From assembly GCF_017873245.1 (NCBI RefSeq), contig NZ_JAGGJY010000017.1, positions 1 through 64,000 on the forward strand: a stretch of DNA of 64,000 bases. Direction: 5' to 3'. Both the position numbers and the translations under genes were made by a program. Below, piece after piece: positions 1 through 8,872 of this stretch. The stretch is from Clostridium tertium (lineage in GTDB: Bacteria > Bacillota > Clostridia > Clostridiales > Clostridiaceae). Positions within the stretch are counted from its first letter, which is position 1. Each line of letters opens with the position of its first letter. The notes under the pieces are model-generated. The model saw only the letters and a program-made list of their open reading frames with translations, was not told where the DNA came from and ran no database searches.

Positions 1-249
1 TTCCTAGCATTAGCAGCATTAATATTTGGACAATGGAAACCACTTGGAATATTAGGAGCAACATTCTTCTTTGGATTTGCTTCAACAATAGCTAACGTAT
101 CTCAAGCGATACCATCGTTAGCAGCAATACCTGGTGTATTATTAAAAATTTTCCCATATGTGGTAACTTTAATAGCATTAGTTTTATTCTCTAAATCATC
201 ACAAGCACCAAAGGCATCTGGAGAACCATTTGATGCTGGTAAGAGATAG
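1..249 (+). CDS. ABC transporter permease, C-terminal end (sugar/nucleoside type), partial
   Basis: This reading frame is open from the first base and gives the last 82 residues of a membrane protein, so the gene begins upstream of the window. The sequence is hydrophobic, with an IFGQWKPLGILGA stretch followed by a FFFGFASTI segment and a further membrane segment near the end (VVTLIALVLF). That pattern matches the C-terminus of the BPL_transp_2 family, for example the second permease (YufQ/NupQ) of BmpA-type nucleoside or simple-sugar importers. By family knowledge the protein would form half of the membrane channel together with a partner permease, an ATPase and a lipoprotein, which would lie to the left. 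The family is fairly sure; the substrate is not. Confidence 0.75.
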   Translation, partial: FLALAALIFGQWKPLGILGATFFFGFASTIANVSQAIPSLAAIPGVLLKIFPYVVTLIALVLFSKSSQAPKASGEPFDAGKR

Positions 250-292
250 AATTTAAGTTAAAAGATAAAATTGAAAAATGAAAAAGTTAATG

Positions 293-321
293 TAGAAATT
301 CATTCTTTGAATGAATTTCTA
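293..321 (+). terminator. Weak terminator-like hairpin after the ABC permease
   Basis: A perfect 12-bp stem (293-304 with 310-321) closes a 5-nt loop between the permease stop codon and the next gene. No clean T-run follows, so it may stabilise the 3' end or attenuate rather than stop transcription fully. Confidence 0.4.
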
Positions 322-359
322 ATAAAATATTTAGATAATCGTATAGGAGGGCTTGAGTT

Positions 360-1007
360 ATGAAAATATTTATAGATACTGCAAATGTAGAGGAAATTAT
401 ATCAGCAAATGATATGGGGGTTATTTGTGGAGTTACTACAAATCCATCATTAATAGCAAAAGAAGGAAGAGATTTCAAAGAAGTAATAAAAGAAATTACT
501 ACTATAGTTGATGGGCCTATAAGTGCAGAGGTAATTAGTTTGAAATATAATGAGATGGTAAATGAGGGCCTTGAATTAGCAAAGATTCATCCTAATATAG
601 TTATAAAGATTCCAATGACTATAGATGGGTTAAAGGCTGTTAATATATTATCTTCTAAAGGTATAAAAACAAATGTAACTTTAGTTTTTTCAACAGCACA
701 AGCTTTATTAGCTGCTAGAGCTGGAGCTACTTATGTAAGCCCTTTCATAGGAAGAGTAGATGATATAGGAAGTAAGGGAATTGAACTTATAAAAGAAATT
801 GCATCAGTTTTCAAAATACATCATATAGATACAGAAATTATAGCTGCAAGTGTTAGAAATCCTATACATAGTATAGAAGCAGCATTAGCTGGTGCACATA
901 TTGCGACTATTCCTTACAATGTATTAGTTCAAATGACTAAAAATCCATTAACTGATATAGGAATAGAAAAGTTCCTAAGTGACTGGAATAATAGTAATAA
1001 AAAATAA
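360..1007 (+). CDS. fsa: Transaldolase / fructose-6-phosphate aldolase family protein
   Basis: A 215-residue TIM-barrel aldolase of the short FSA/TalC/MipB group, full length for the family. It starts with [12 protein letters not shown]; the Schiff-base lysine is K83 in the VIKIPMT strand. It acts in the cytosol on sugar phosphates of the non-oxidative pentose phosphate pathway. The residue aligned with the Tyr of E. coli FSA is phenylalanine (F129 in SPFIGRVDD). In the wider family Phe goes with transaldolase activity and Tyr with aldolase activity, so I infer a transaldolase. The RBS AGGAGG lies about 9 nt before the ATG. A tal gene also lies near rho in Bacillus, which fits the neighbourhood here. 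No pathway partners are adjacent. Confidence 0.9.
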   Translation: MKIFIDTANVEEIISANDMGVICGVTTNPSLIAKEGRDFKEVIKEITTIVDGPISAEVISLKYNEMVNEGLELAKIHPNIVIKIPMTIDGLKAVNILSSKGIKTNVTLVFSTAQALLAARAGATYVSPFIGRVDDIGSKGIELIKEIASVFKIHHIDTEIIAASVRNPIHSIEAALAGAHIATIPYNVLVQMTKNPLTDIGIEKFLSDWNNSNKK

Positions 1008-1123
1008 TATTTTCTTTTTATATTATGGAATATGGTCATAACAATTAATTTTAGGATGATACTTAATGGAAGAAAATCATTAATATCATTACAATGATAA
1101 GTTTTAAAGATAATTTTTATTAA

Positions 1124-1189
1124 AGACATCTAAAGTATTAACGAGAGAAAGCATGATTTATGTAGCGATACTTTGGATGTCTATTTTTT
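1124..1189 (+). terminator. Long-stem hairpin with 29-nt loop plus T-run
   Basis: Positions 1124-1138 pair with 1168-1182 (15 bp, one G-T pair) and are followed by a T-rich run (ATTTTTTT). This is a good intrinsic terminator for the upstream transaldolase gene. The unusually large loop of 29 nt can form a small inner hairpin. It could be a structured leader of the next gene, but I recognise no riboswitch class in it. Confidence 0.65.
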
Positions 1190-1235
1190 TGGTTATTATT
1201 AAAAATAACATAAAACAAATATTAGGAGGGGTAAA

Positions 1236-4200
1236 ATGAGGATTAAGGGAAACCTAAAAAAATTCTTGGCTTCGGTTGTAGCTCTTACTTTTATCATAGG
1301 TAATTTACCAATGAATTTAGTAAAAGCTGCAGCAGAGGAATTATCAACGGAAACAGTTCAAATTCTTGCAACTACCGATTTGCATGGAAGGTTTGTTCCA
1401 TATGAATATGCAAGAGCAACAAGATCAGATGGAGGATTAACTCAAATAGCTACATTAGTTGAGCAAGAAAGAGCTAAAAATCCAAATACTGTTCTTGTTG
1501 ATAATGGAGACAATATTCAAGGGAACTATAATCATTTGTTTCTAAATGATGAAAAAAATCCTATGATGCTAGCAGTAAAGGAAATAGGATATGATTCGTT
1601 TAGTTTAGGTAATCATGAATTTAATTTTGGAATGGACAAGTTATTCCAAATAACTAATCAAATAAAAGATAATGTAAAGGTTTTATGTGCTAATTTATAT
1701 AAGGGTGATGAAAGAGTTTTTGATGCATATACAATAAAAAAGTTACCTAATGGAGTAAAAGTTGCAACAATTGGTGTTGTTACTCCGCATATTGATAAGT
1801 GGGATGGACCAAATTTAGTTGGGTACACACCTAAGAATCCAACTGAAGAAGTTGCAAAGGTTATTCAAGAAATAAAGGCAGCTGGTGGAGCAGATGTATA
1901 TGTAGTTACATCACATATGGGATTCAATAATGAATATGGTAAAGGTGATTCAGCGAAGGAACTTGCTGAAGCTAATCCTGATGTAGATGTAATTGTTATG
2001 GGACATAGCCATGAAGCTTTTGCAGAAAAAACTGCTGGAAATGCTATTTTAATTCAACCAGCTAATAATGCAGGAAGCTTAGGTAAAGTAGAACTAAAAT
2101 TAGAAAAATCAAATGATGGATATGTAGTTAAAGAGAAGAAAGGAACACTATTAAAAACTACAGGAGTAGCAGAAAATGAAAAGCTAGCATTAGCTTTAAA
2201 ATCATATGATGAAAGAGCAAAGTCAGATGCAAGTATAGTTATAGGACAATTAGAAGGTCCAAGCTTAGCTGATAAAAATGAAATAGCTGATATACCAGAA
2301 TCATTAGTTAGAGATCAAGGTATAACAGACTTAGTAAATGAAGTTCAAATATATAATAGTAAAAATCATTTGAAATCACAAGGAATAGATATAAATTCAG
2401 GATATATGGTATCAGCAGCAGCATTATTCGATGCAGGATCAAATATGCTATCTGGGGATATTAAGAAATCTGATATATCAAATATATACAAATATGACAA
2501 TAAGCTTTACACAATAAAAACAAATGGAAAGCAACTTAAGAGATTTATGGAGTGGACATCATCAATATATAATACATTTAAACCAGGAGATTTAACGGTA
2601 TCATTAAATGAAAAGATTAGATTATACCAATACGATATGTTTGATGGAATAAGCTATGAAATAAATATTTCTAAGCCGGCTGGAAGTAGAATTGAAAATA
2701 TTAAGTTTGAAAAGGATGGGAAAGTTGTTGAAGATACTGATTTAGTTTATTTATCAGTAAATAACTATAGATACGACTCAGTTCTTAATGCAGCTAATAA
2801 TCCTGTATTTGAACCAGGAACACATGAAAAAGTTTATGACACTAATAATGATAAAATATCAGATATGAGAGATTTAATAACAGACTATATAGTAAAAGTT
2901 AAGGGTGGAAAAATAAGTAGAAATATAGATAACAATTGGAAATTAACAGGAGTTAATTATGATCAAAAATTAAGAGAAGAAGTTGTTAAATTAGTAAATG
3001 ATGGAGTGCTTAGCATACCGGTATCAGATGATGGAAGAACTCCTAATGTAAAAAGTTTAACTATAAATGATGTTTTAATGGCTAAAAATCTAAAGAGAGT
3101 TGAATTAGTAAGTTTTAATGATTTACATGGAAATGTACAAGAAAGTGGTAAAAATGTTGGTATAGCTAAGTTAGCGTCAGCAATAAAAGAAAGAACTTCA
3201 TTAAATGACTTCTCTAACTATGAAGCTATACCACTAGCTGCGGGAGATTTATATCAAGGTACAGCAATATCAAATCTTACTAAAGGTGCACCAGTAAGCG
3301 AATTTTTAAATGATATAAAAATTCCTGCATCTGCAGTTGGAAATCATGAATTTGACTGGGGAAAAGAATTAATTCCTACATGGGCAAAAGCAGGAAATTT
3401 TGATTTCTTAGCTGCTAATATTATAGACAAGAAAACAGGAAAACCTGTTGAATGGGCAAAACCTTATAAAATTATTGAAGTAGATGGAATTAAAGTTGGG
3501 TTAATAGGAGTTACAACACCTGAAACAGCTTATAAGACAACTCCAGCAAATGTTGCTGATTTAACTTTTGAAGATCCTTCAATATCAGTTCAAAAATATG
3601 CTGATAAATTAAGAAAAGAAGATAAAGTTAATGCAGTAGTTGTATTATCTCACTTAGGAGCAACAAAAGATAAAGATGGAAAGCCTGTTGGAGAAGCTGT
3701 GGATTTAGCAAATAAAATTAAAAATGTTGATGCAATTATAGCTTCTCATGATCACCAACTTACAAATGTTGAAGCTAATGGAATTAAGATAATTGAAGCT
3801 GGATATAATGGTAGGGCTTTATCAATATTAACATTTGATTTTGATAATGAAGGAAAATTAGTTTCACTTGGAGCCAATTTAGATAAGCTTTATGAGAGAA
3901 GTGCTAATATAATACCAGATGAAACTTCAGCAGAAATAGTTAAGAAATATGAATCTGAATTAAAACCAATATTAAGTGAAAAAGTAGCTGATCTAGATAA
4001 GGATTTAGATCACGATAGAAATGAAGGACTTACACCTCTTGGAACAGTTGTTTCTGAGACAATGAGAAAAATTACAGGTGTGGATATTGGTATAACTAAT
4101 GGTGGAGGAGTAAGAGCGCCATTATCAGCTGGAGTATTAACAATTGGAGATTTATATACAATATTACCTTTCGATAATACTTTAGTAACAATGGAATTAA

Positions 4201-4754
4201 AGGGTTCAGACGTAAAATCTGCGATAGAACATGGAATTATGCCGGAAAACTTTGGCTGGGGACAATTCTCAGGAATTAAAGTTTGGTATGATAAAGATGC
4301 TCCAGCAGGAGAAAGAATCACTTCAATTAGATTAGCAGATGGCACTCCATTAGATATGGATAAATATTATACAGTTGTAGTTAATGATTTTATGGCAACT
4401 GGTGGAGATGGATATGATTTCACAAATGCTAAAAATATGAAAGACACAATGCTTGTAATGAGAGATGAAATCAGCAATTACTGGAAGGTGAATGGAGTAG
4501 ATACAGATATAGAAAATCTATTAATAGCTGGAGTTGATGATACAAAAGAGCCTACAAATCCAGGAGAGAATCCAGGAGAGAATCCAGGAGAAAATCCAGG
4601 TGGAAACAACAATGGACAAGAAGGTTCAAACAATGAAAGCAATTTACCAACTACTGGTGGACAAAATCCTATAAACCTATTAGTATTTGCTATATTAATA
4701 TCAGGTGTTGGTTATGTGATGTTTAGAAAGAAGACTGAAGAAAAAGCTAGTTAA
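1236..4754 (+). CDS. Cell-wall-anchored bifunctional nucleotidase / 2',3'-cyclic phosphodiesterase (YfkN-like)
   Basis: An 1172-residue secreted enzyme built from two metallophosphatase-plus-5'-nucleotidase-C modules. A signal peptide covers about residues 1-33. Module one has DLHG (48-51), NGD (90-92) and GNHE (125-128) and looks CpdB-like (2',3'-cyclic nucleotide phosphodiesterase / 3'-nucleotidase). Module two restarts near residue 628 with NDLHG, AAGDLYQG, GNHEFDWG and SHDHQ and ends with a UshA-like substrate domain (TNGGGVRAP, ATGGDGYDF). Four NPGE-type repeats follow, then an LPTTG sorting signal at about 1137, a hydrophobic stretch and a basic tail, so sortase should fix it to peptidoglycan. 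The layout resembles B. subtilis YfkN. The likely role is to strip phosphate from extracellular nucleotides so that nucleosides can be taken up. It is transcribed alone between two hairpins. Confidence 0.92.
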   Translation: MRIKGNLKKFLASVVALTFIIGNLPMNLVKAAAEELSTETVQILATTDLHGRFVPYEYARATRSDGGLTQIATLVEQERAKNPNTVLVDNGDNIQGNYNHLFLNDEKNPMMLAVKEIGYDSFSLGNHEFNFGMDKLFQITNQIKDNVKVLCANLYKGDERVFDAYTIKKLPNGVKVATIGVVTPHIDKWDGPNLVGYTPKNPTEEVAKVIQEIKAAGGADVYVVTSHMGFNNEYGKGDSAKELAEANPDVDVIVMGHSHEAFAEKTAGNAILIQPANNAGSLGKVELKLEKSNDGYVVKEKKGTLLKTTGVAENEKLALALKSYDERAKSDASIVIGQLEGPSLADKNEIADIPESLVRDQGITDLVNEVQIYNSKNHLKSQGIDINSGYMVSAAALFDAGSNMLSGDIKKSDISNIYKYDNKLYTIKTNGKQLKRFMEWTSSIYNTFKPGDLTVSLNEKIRLYQYDMFDGISYEINISKPAGSRIENIKFEKDGKVVEDTDLVYLSVNNYRYDSVLNAANNPVFEPGTHEKVYDTNNDKISDMRDLITDYIVKVKGGKISRNIDNNWKLTGVNYDQKLREEVVKLVNDGVLSIPVSDDGRTPNVKSLTINDVLMAKNLKRVELVSFNDLHGNVQESGKNVGIAKLASAIKERTSLNDFSNYEAIPLAAGDLYQGTAISNLTKGAPVSEFLNDIKIPASAVGNHEFDWGKELIPTWAKAGNFDFLAANIIDKKTGKPVEWAKPYKIIEVDGIKVGLIGVTTPETAYKTTPANVADLTFEDPSISVQKYADKLRKEDKVNAVVVLSHLGATKDKDGKPVGEAVDLANKIKNVDAIIASHDHQLTNVEANGIKIIEAGYNGRALSILTFDFDNEGKLVSLGANLDKLYERSANIIPDETSAEIVKKYESELKPILSEKVADLDKDLDHDRNEGLTPLGTVVSETMRKITGVDIGITNGGGVRAPLSAGVLTIGDLYTILPFDNTLVTMELKGSDVKSAIEHGIMPENFGWGQFSGIKVWYDKDAPAGERITSIRLADGTPLDMDKYYTVVVNDFMATGGDGYDFTNAKNMKDTMLVMRDEISNYWKVNGVDTDIENLLIAGVDDTKEPTNPGENPGENPGENPGGNNNGQEGSNNESNLPTTGGQNPINLLVFAILISGVGYVMFRKKTEEKAS
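4557..4604 (+). repeat. Four 12-bp tandem repeats encoding NPGE
   Basis: Four units of the type AATCCAGGAGAG lie head to tail inside the nucleotidase gene, the last two slightly diverged. They encode the Pro/Gly/Glu spacer just before the LPTTG anchor. Such in-frame repeats can change copy number and so adjust how far the enzyme stands off the wall. Confidence 0.85.
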
Positions 4755-4766
4755 AATTAATCATTT

Positions 4767-4797
4767 AGGAGCTATCTTAACACTATAGATAGCTCCT
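4767..4797 (+). terminator. Intrinsic terminator after the nucleotidase gene
   Basis: An 11-bp perfect stem (4767-4777 with 4787-4797) and a 9-nt loop are followed by a T-run. The position 13 bp after the stop codon fits a rho-independent terminator. Confidence 0.85.
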
Positions 4798-5039
4798 TTT
4801 TAATTAAATAAGTATTAAAATTATAAAAAAGGAAATAATAGTAATATTATAATTAATAAAATTATTCTTGATAAATTAAATATATTAATTCATAATAGAA
4901 ATACATATATAAAGTCCAAGAGATTCATATCTTTAATATTTATATCTGAAAATATCCCAATTTAGAATTTATTAAATTTAAAAATTGATTTTTTATTCAT
5001 AATTTAATTATAAATAAAATTATCTATGGAGGTGCAGTT

Positions 5040-6488
5040 TTGAGTAAAGAAATATATGAAAGAAAAACATTAGCTGAGTTGAAAGAAATAGCTAAGCAGC
5101 TTAATATAAAAAATATAAGTAAGTTAAAAAAGAGTGAGCTTATTGATGCAATAATTGAAAATTCACCAAAAAGTATAGAAAAAAATGGAGTTATATTGCA
5201 AGAAAAGATAACACCTAAGGTGAAATCTGAAGAAATTAATGTAGTAAATAATAGTTTTAATAAGGATATGAGAGAAGAAAATAAAGAAGAAAGAAAAGAA
5301 GATATTAAAGAAGAAAATAGGGAAGAAAAAAGAGAACGATTAAAAGTTATGATAAATGAGTCTAACACAGCTAAAGGTGTATTAGAAATATTAGAAAATA
5401 ATAGTTTTGGCTTTTTAAGATGCAACAATTATCAAACTGGGGAAAACGATATATATGTATCACCATCTCAAATAAGAAGATTTAACCTTAGAACTGGGGA
5501 TGAAGTTGAAGGAAAGGTAAGAGAAGCTAAAGAAGGAGAAAAATTTAAAGCATTACTTTACGTTGAAAGAGTAAATGGAGAAAATCCTGAAAGAGCAGTT
5601 GGAAGAAAATCTTTTGAAACATTAACACCTATATATCCTCAAGATAGATTACATTTAGAGACTAATAACGAAGGAGATTTATCTTCAAGATTAATGGATA
5701 TAATTTGTCCTATAGGTAAGGGGCAAAGGGGAATAATAGTTGCACCTCCTAAGGCAGGGAAAACAACTTTATTAAAAAAGGTTGCTCAAAATATATCTAA
5801 GAATTATCCGGAAGTTAAACTTATAGTTCTACTTATAGATGAGAGACCAGAAGAAGTAACAGATATGAAGAGATCTATAAATGGTGATGTTATATATTCA
5901 ACTTTTGATGAAGAGCCTCAAAACCATGCAAAGGTATCTCAAATGGTATTAGAAAGAGCTAAAAGAATGGTTGAACAAGGAAAAGATGTAGTTATATTAT
6001 TAGATAGTTTAACTAGACTTTCTAGGGCGTATAACTTGACGATTACTCCAACGGGAAGAACGTTATCTGGCGGATTAGATCCAGGTGCTTTAATAATGCC
6101 TAAAAAATTCTTTGGAGCAGCTAGAAATATTGAAGAGGGTGGAAGTTTAACTATACTTGCAACAGCTTTAATTGATACTGGTTCTAGAATGGATGATATG
6201 ATATTTGAAGAATTTAAAGGGACTGGAAATATGGAAGTTCATTTAGATAGAAAGCTTCAAGAAAGAAGAATATTCCCTGCAATTGATATATATAAATCTG
6301 GAACTAGAAAAGAAGATTTAATTTTATCAGATGAAGAGAAAGAAGTTGCATATTCAATTAGAAGAGTTATGTATAGAGATGGAAATATAGAAAATGTTAC
6401 TGAAAAATTAATAAATATGCTTACAAAAACTAAAAATAATAAGGAATTTATAAATATATTCAGTAAAAGCGAAATAGAGAAAAAATAG
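5040..6488 (+). CDS. rho: Transcription termination factor Rho
   Basis: A 482-residue hexameric RNA helicase that ends transcription. An N-terminal SAP-like Rho_N segment (about 5-40) is followed by a charged Glu/Lys/Arg-rich linker (about 55-105), then the cold-shock RNA-binding fold (about 112-160, SFGFLR and [12 protein letters not shown]). The RecA-like ATPase has Walker [10 protein letters not shown] at 235-243, the [10 protein letters not shown] catalytic segment near 268, Walker B VVILLDS at 317-323 and the Q/R-loop region [15 protein letters not shown]. The start is TTG at 5040 behind GGAGGTG. The charged linker makes it longer than E. coli Rho (419 aa), as in other clostridia. In Bacillus rho also sits just before rpmE and tdk. 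Confidence 0.97.
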   Translation: MSKEIYERKTLAELKEIAKQLNIKNISKLKKSELIDAIIENSPKSIEKNGVILQEKITPKVKSEEINVVNNSFNKDMREENKEERKEDIKEENREEKRERLKVMINESNTAKGVLEILENNSFGFLRCNNYQTGENDIYVSPSQIRRFNLRTGDEVEGKVREAKEGEKFKALLYVERVNGENPERAVGRKSFETLTPIYPQDRLHLETNNEGDLSSRLMDIICPIGKGQRGIIVAPPKAGKTTLLKKVAQNISKNYPEVKLIVLLIDERPEEVTDMKRSINGDVIYSTFDEEPQNHAKVSQMVLERAKRMVEQGKDVVILLDSLTRLSRAYNLTITPTGRTLSGGLDPGALIMPKKFFGAARNIEEGGSLTILATALIDTGSRMDDMIFEEFKGTGNMEVHLDRKLQERRIFPAIDIYKSGTRKEDLILSDEEKEVAYSIRRVMYRDGNIENVTEKLINMLTKTKNNKEFINIFSKSEIEKK

Positions 6489-6500
6489 TTTAAATAAAAA

Positions 6501-6531
6501 AATGTGTATGAGGTACTACCTTATACACATT
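6501..6531. terminator. Bidirectional terminator between rho and the glycosyltransferase gene
   Basis: A 14-bp stem (6501-6514 with 6518-6531, one G-T pair) with a 3-nt loop has A-runs on the left and T-runs on the right. It can therefore end transcripts of both converging genes. Confidence 0.9.
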
Positions 6532-6534
6532 TTT

Positions 6535-7635
6535 TTATTTAAATATTAATTTATCAGCTAAACCTACTATTCTTTGCTTGGAATAACAAGAAGATAATTT
6601 AGATAATTTGTAGCGCATTTTTTCTAATTCCTTTGGGTTAGAAATTAAATTATCTATTGTTAAGTTTAACTCTAAAAGATTATCTATATACAAAGCATAT
6701 CCATTAGAGGTTAAAAATTCTACATTTTGCGTTTCTTGACCTGGAATAGCAAATGGAATTAATAAAGGTAAGTTTTTACTTATTGCTTCAGTAACTGTAA
6801 GACCACCAGGTTTACTTATTATTAAATCTGAATATTCCATTAAAGAATCAACATCTTTTGAGAAACCTAGTATATGAAGTTTTTTATCCTTGATTGAATG
6901 TTTATATTCTTTCAGTAAATCTTCCTTTAATTTTTCATTTTTTCCACATACAACTGTTATTCTAAGCTTATTGGAGTTATTCAATAATTCTTTTAAAACA
7001 TAAGAAATATTTTTTAATCCCATGCTACCACTCATAAGTAGAATATTGAAATAATCATCATTTTTCGTTGCTTTTATATCAGATTTATTTTCTAAAAACT
7101 CATCTTTGACAGGAATTCCAAAAGTAAATATTCTTCTAGAGTCTATTCCTCTTTTAGCTAAATCGTCTTTTGTATTTTCACTTGCAGTGATGTAAGCATC
7201 TATATTTTTATCTATATAAGTTGAATGAGCTTTAAAATCAGTTACTATAACTATTACAGGTTTATTTAAGCCTTTTCTTTTAAGAGATCCCATTATATTT
7301 ACTGCAAAAGGATGTGTAACTAATATTATATCAGGACTAATTGAATTAATTAGTTTAGATATCTTTCTTTTAGTAAAGCAAAAAACTAAAGATAAAAGCT
7401 TATTTGTAAAACTTGTATCAGTAAGTTTATATGCTAAACCATAAGTTTTTGGAAAAAAAGATGCTGATATTTCATATCCGCTAATGAATAATTTAGTTAA
7501 TATTTTACTATTATTTTTTAAAAAATCATGGCGTATAACTTCATATCCAGAGTTCTCAAATGAGCTAGATATCGAGCTTGCAGCCTGATTATGACCTTCC
7601 CCTGTAGAAGTTGTTAATATTAAAATTTTTTTCAT
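6535..7635 (-). CDS. MGDG synthase/UgtP-family glycosyltransferase
   Basis: A 366-residue GT-B enzyme. The N-terminus (KKILILTTSTGEGHNQAA) is the hallmark of the MGDG synthase N-terminal domain, and the C-terminal half carries the GT28-type sugar-nucleotide site (ISKPGGLTVTEA, then PLLIPFAIPGQETQN). Relatives such as B. subtilis UgtP move glucose, and plant MGD1 moves galactose, from UDP-sugars to diacylglycerol at the inner face of the membrane. The product would be a glycolipid or lipoteichoic acid anchor. No membrane span is predicted, so peripheral attachment is likely. It is a single gene on the opposite strand between rho and rpmE, with a poor RBS. The exact sugar and acceptor cannot be told from sequence. 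Confidence 0.85.
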   Translation of the reverse strand: MKKILILTTSTGEGHNQAASSISSSFENSGYEVIRHDFLKNNSKILTKLFISGYEISASFFPKTYGLAYKLTDTSFTNKLLSLVFCFTKRKISKLINSISPDIILVTHPFAVNIMGSLKRKGLNKPVIVIVTDFKAHSTYIDKNIDAYITASENTKDDLAKRGIDSRRIFTFGIPVKDEFLENKSDIKATKNDDYFNILLMSGSMGLKNISYVLKELLNNSNKLRITVVCGKNEKLKEDLLKEYKHSIKDKKLHILGFSKDVDSLMEYSDLIISKPGGLTVTEAISKNLPLLIPFAIPGQETQNVEFLTSNGYALYIDNLLELNLTIDNLISNPKELEKMRYKLSKLSSCYSKQRIVGLADKLIFK

Positions 7636-7878
7636 GATTAAATAACACTCACTTTTCTAAATAACATAATATATTTTTTAAATAACATAACATAATATAA
7701 TTAAGGTAAAAGTATAATTAGATATTAGTTCCATAAAAATAAATAATTTGATCTATATGTATATGTTAAAATTAAGAAAATTATTTAAATATAATTACTA
7801 TTATATTATATTATAAAAATTGACGTAAAACATAAAAAAATAAAATTCTAAGATAAATTTAAGAAATAAAAGAAAAAA

Positions 7879-7901
7879 TGGGAAAGACTATGTCTTTCCC
7901 A
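7879..7901 (-). terminator. Terminator of rpmE (minus strand)
   Basis: A 10-bp stem (7879-7888 with 7892-7901) with a 3-nt loop. Read on the minus strand it is followed by a T-run (plus-strand A-run just left of 7879), 7 nt after the rpmE stop. Confidence 0.85.
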
Positions 7902-7908
7902 GAATTTC

Positions 7909-8115
7909 CTATTTGTTAAGATTAAATCTCTTATTGAATTTGTCAACTCTTCCGCCAACATCAATAATTTTTTGTTTACCAGTGAAGAATGGGTGGCATT
8001 TAGAGCATATTTCTACTTTTAGTTCATCTTTAACTGAACCAGTTGTAAAAGTATTTCCACATGCACACTTAACTACAGCTTCGTGGTTGTATTTTGGATG
8101 TATGCCTTCTCTCAT
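7909..8115 (-). CDS. rpmE: 50S ribosomal protein L31
   Basis: A 68-residue ribosomal protein of the zinc-binding (C+) L31 type: it begins [10 protein letters not shown] and holds CACG and [13 protein letters not shown], giving the zinc-ribbon cysteines. I place the start at the ATG at 8115. A longer in-frame TTG start at 8133 would run through the Shine-Dalgarno sequence GAGGTG, which sits correctly for the inner ATG. The protein sits on the large subunit and bridges to the small one. The zinc form is usually replaced by a C- paralogue under zinc starvation, but none is seen here. It is monocistronic, diverging from tdk. Confidence 0.95.
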   Translation of the reverse strand: MREGIHPKYNHEAVVKCACGNTFTTGSVKDELKVEICSKCHPFFTGKQKIIDVGGRVDKFNKRFNLNK

Positions 8116-8205
8116 ATTTTTCACCTCTTTCAACTACTTAAATAACCATTTGAGTATATCATAGGTGTTTTATTGAGTCAAGGAGATTACATAATAAAAA
8201 TATCT

Positions 8206-8235
8206 TTGATTAGTTATTATATAAGATGCTATAAT
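8206..8235 (+). promoter_or_regulatory. Sigma-A type promoter for tdk
   Basis: TTGATT at 8206-8211 and TATAAT at 8230-8235 are separated by 18 nt and lie 33 nt before the tdk start codon. Confidence 0.6.
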
Positions 8236-8267
8236 TTAAATATATCTAATGAAAAAGGAGAATTAAA

Positions 8268-8855
8268 ATGAGTAAATTATATTTTAGATATGGAGCTATG
8301 AATTCTGGAAAATCAACACATCTTATGCAGGTTGCTTATAATTATGAAGAAAGAGGAATGAATGTTACATTAATAAAACCTTTTACAGATAAAAAGGGTG
8401 GAGAAAGACTAGTTTCAAGATTAGGTGTTGAAAGAAAAGTAGATTTAGTTATTTATGATGAAGACAATGTATTAGAAAAAGTTCAAGAATATAGAGAAAA
8501 AAATAAAAATATAGACTGTATATTAGTAGATGAGGCTCAGTTTTTAAAATCAAAACAAATAGATCAATTATTTGAGATAGCAGTTGTATTAGATATACCT
8601 GTAATATGTTATGGATTAAGAACTGACTTCAAAATGCAAGGATTTGAAGGAAGTACAAGATTATTATTGCTTGCACATAGTATAGAAGAAATGAAAACTA
8701 TATGTAAGTGTGGAAGAAAAGCTGTGTTGAATGGAAGAAAAATCAACGATAGATTTGTTTTTGAAGGGGAGCAGATTGCAATAGATAATGTTGATAATGT
8801 TGAATACGAATCTTTATGTGGACACTGCTATTTTAAATATAAAAATAATTTATAA
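8268..8855 (+). CDS. tdk: Thymidine kinase
   Basis: A 195-residue type II thymidine kinase, which phosphorylates thymidine (and deoxyuridine) with ATP in the salvage pathway. The P-loop is GAMNSGKSTHLMQ near the start, the Walker B-like DEAQFL lies near residue 88, and four cysteines of the structural zinc site are in CKCGRKA and CGHCYF. Length is normal for the family. The next gene starts 17 nt after the stop, so the two are probably co-transcribed. The gene order rpmE, tdk, (prmC), prfA matches Bacillus. Confidence 0.97.
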   Translation: MSKLYFRYGAMNSGKSTHLMQVAYNYEERGMNVTLIKPFTDKKGGERLVSRLGVERKVDLVIYDEDNVLEKVQEYREKNKNIDCILVDEAQFLKSKQIDQLFEIAVVLDIPVICYGLRTDFKMQGFEGSTRLLLLAHSIEEMKTICKCGRKAVLNGRKINDRFVFEGEQIAIDNVDNVEYESLCGHCYFKYKNNL

Positions 8856-8872
8856 ATAGAAAGAGTGGTAAA

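Noticed and set aside
5024-5428. A 134-codon minus-strand frame opposite the start of rho
   Set aside because: It mirrors the Glu/Lys-rich coding of rho as Leu/Ser/Phe; no ribosome binding site or family match.
7913-8164. An 83-codon plus-strand frame opposite rpmE
   Set aside because: rpmE on the minus strand has clear zinc motifs, RBS and terminator; this is its shadow.
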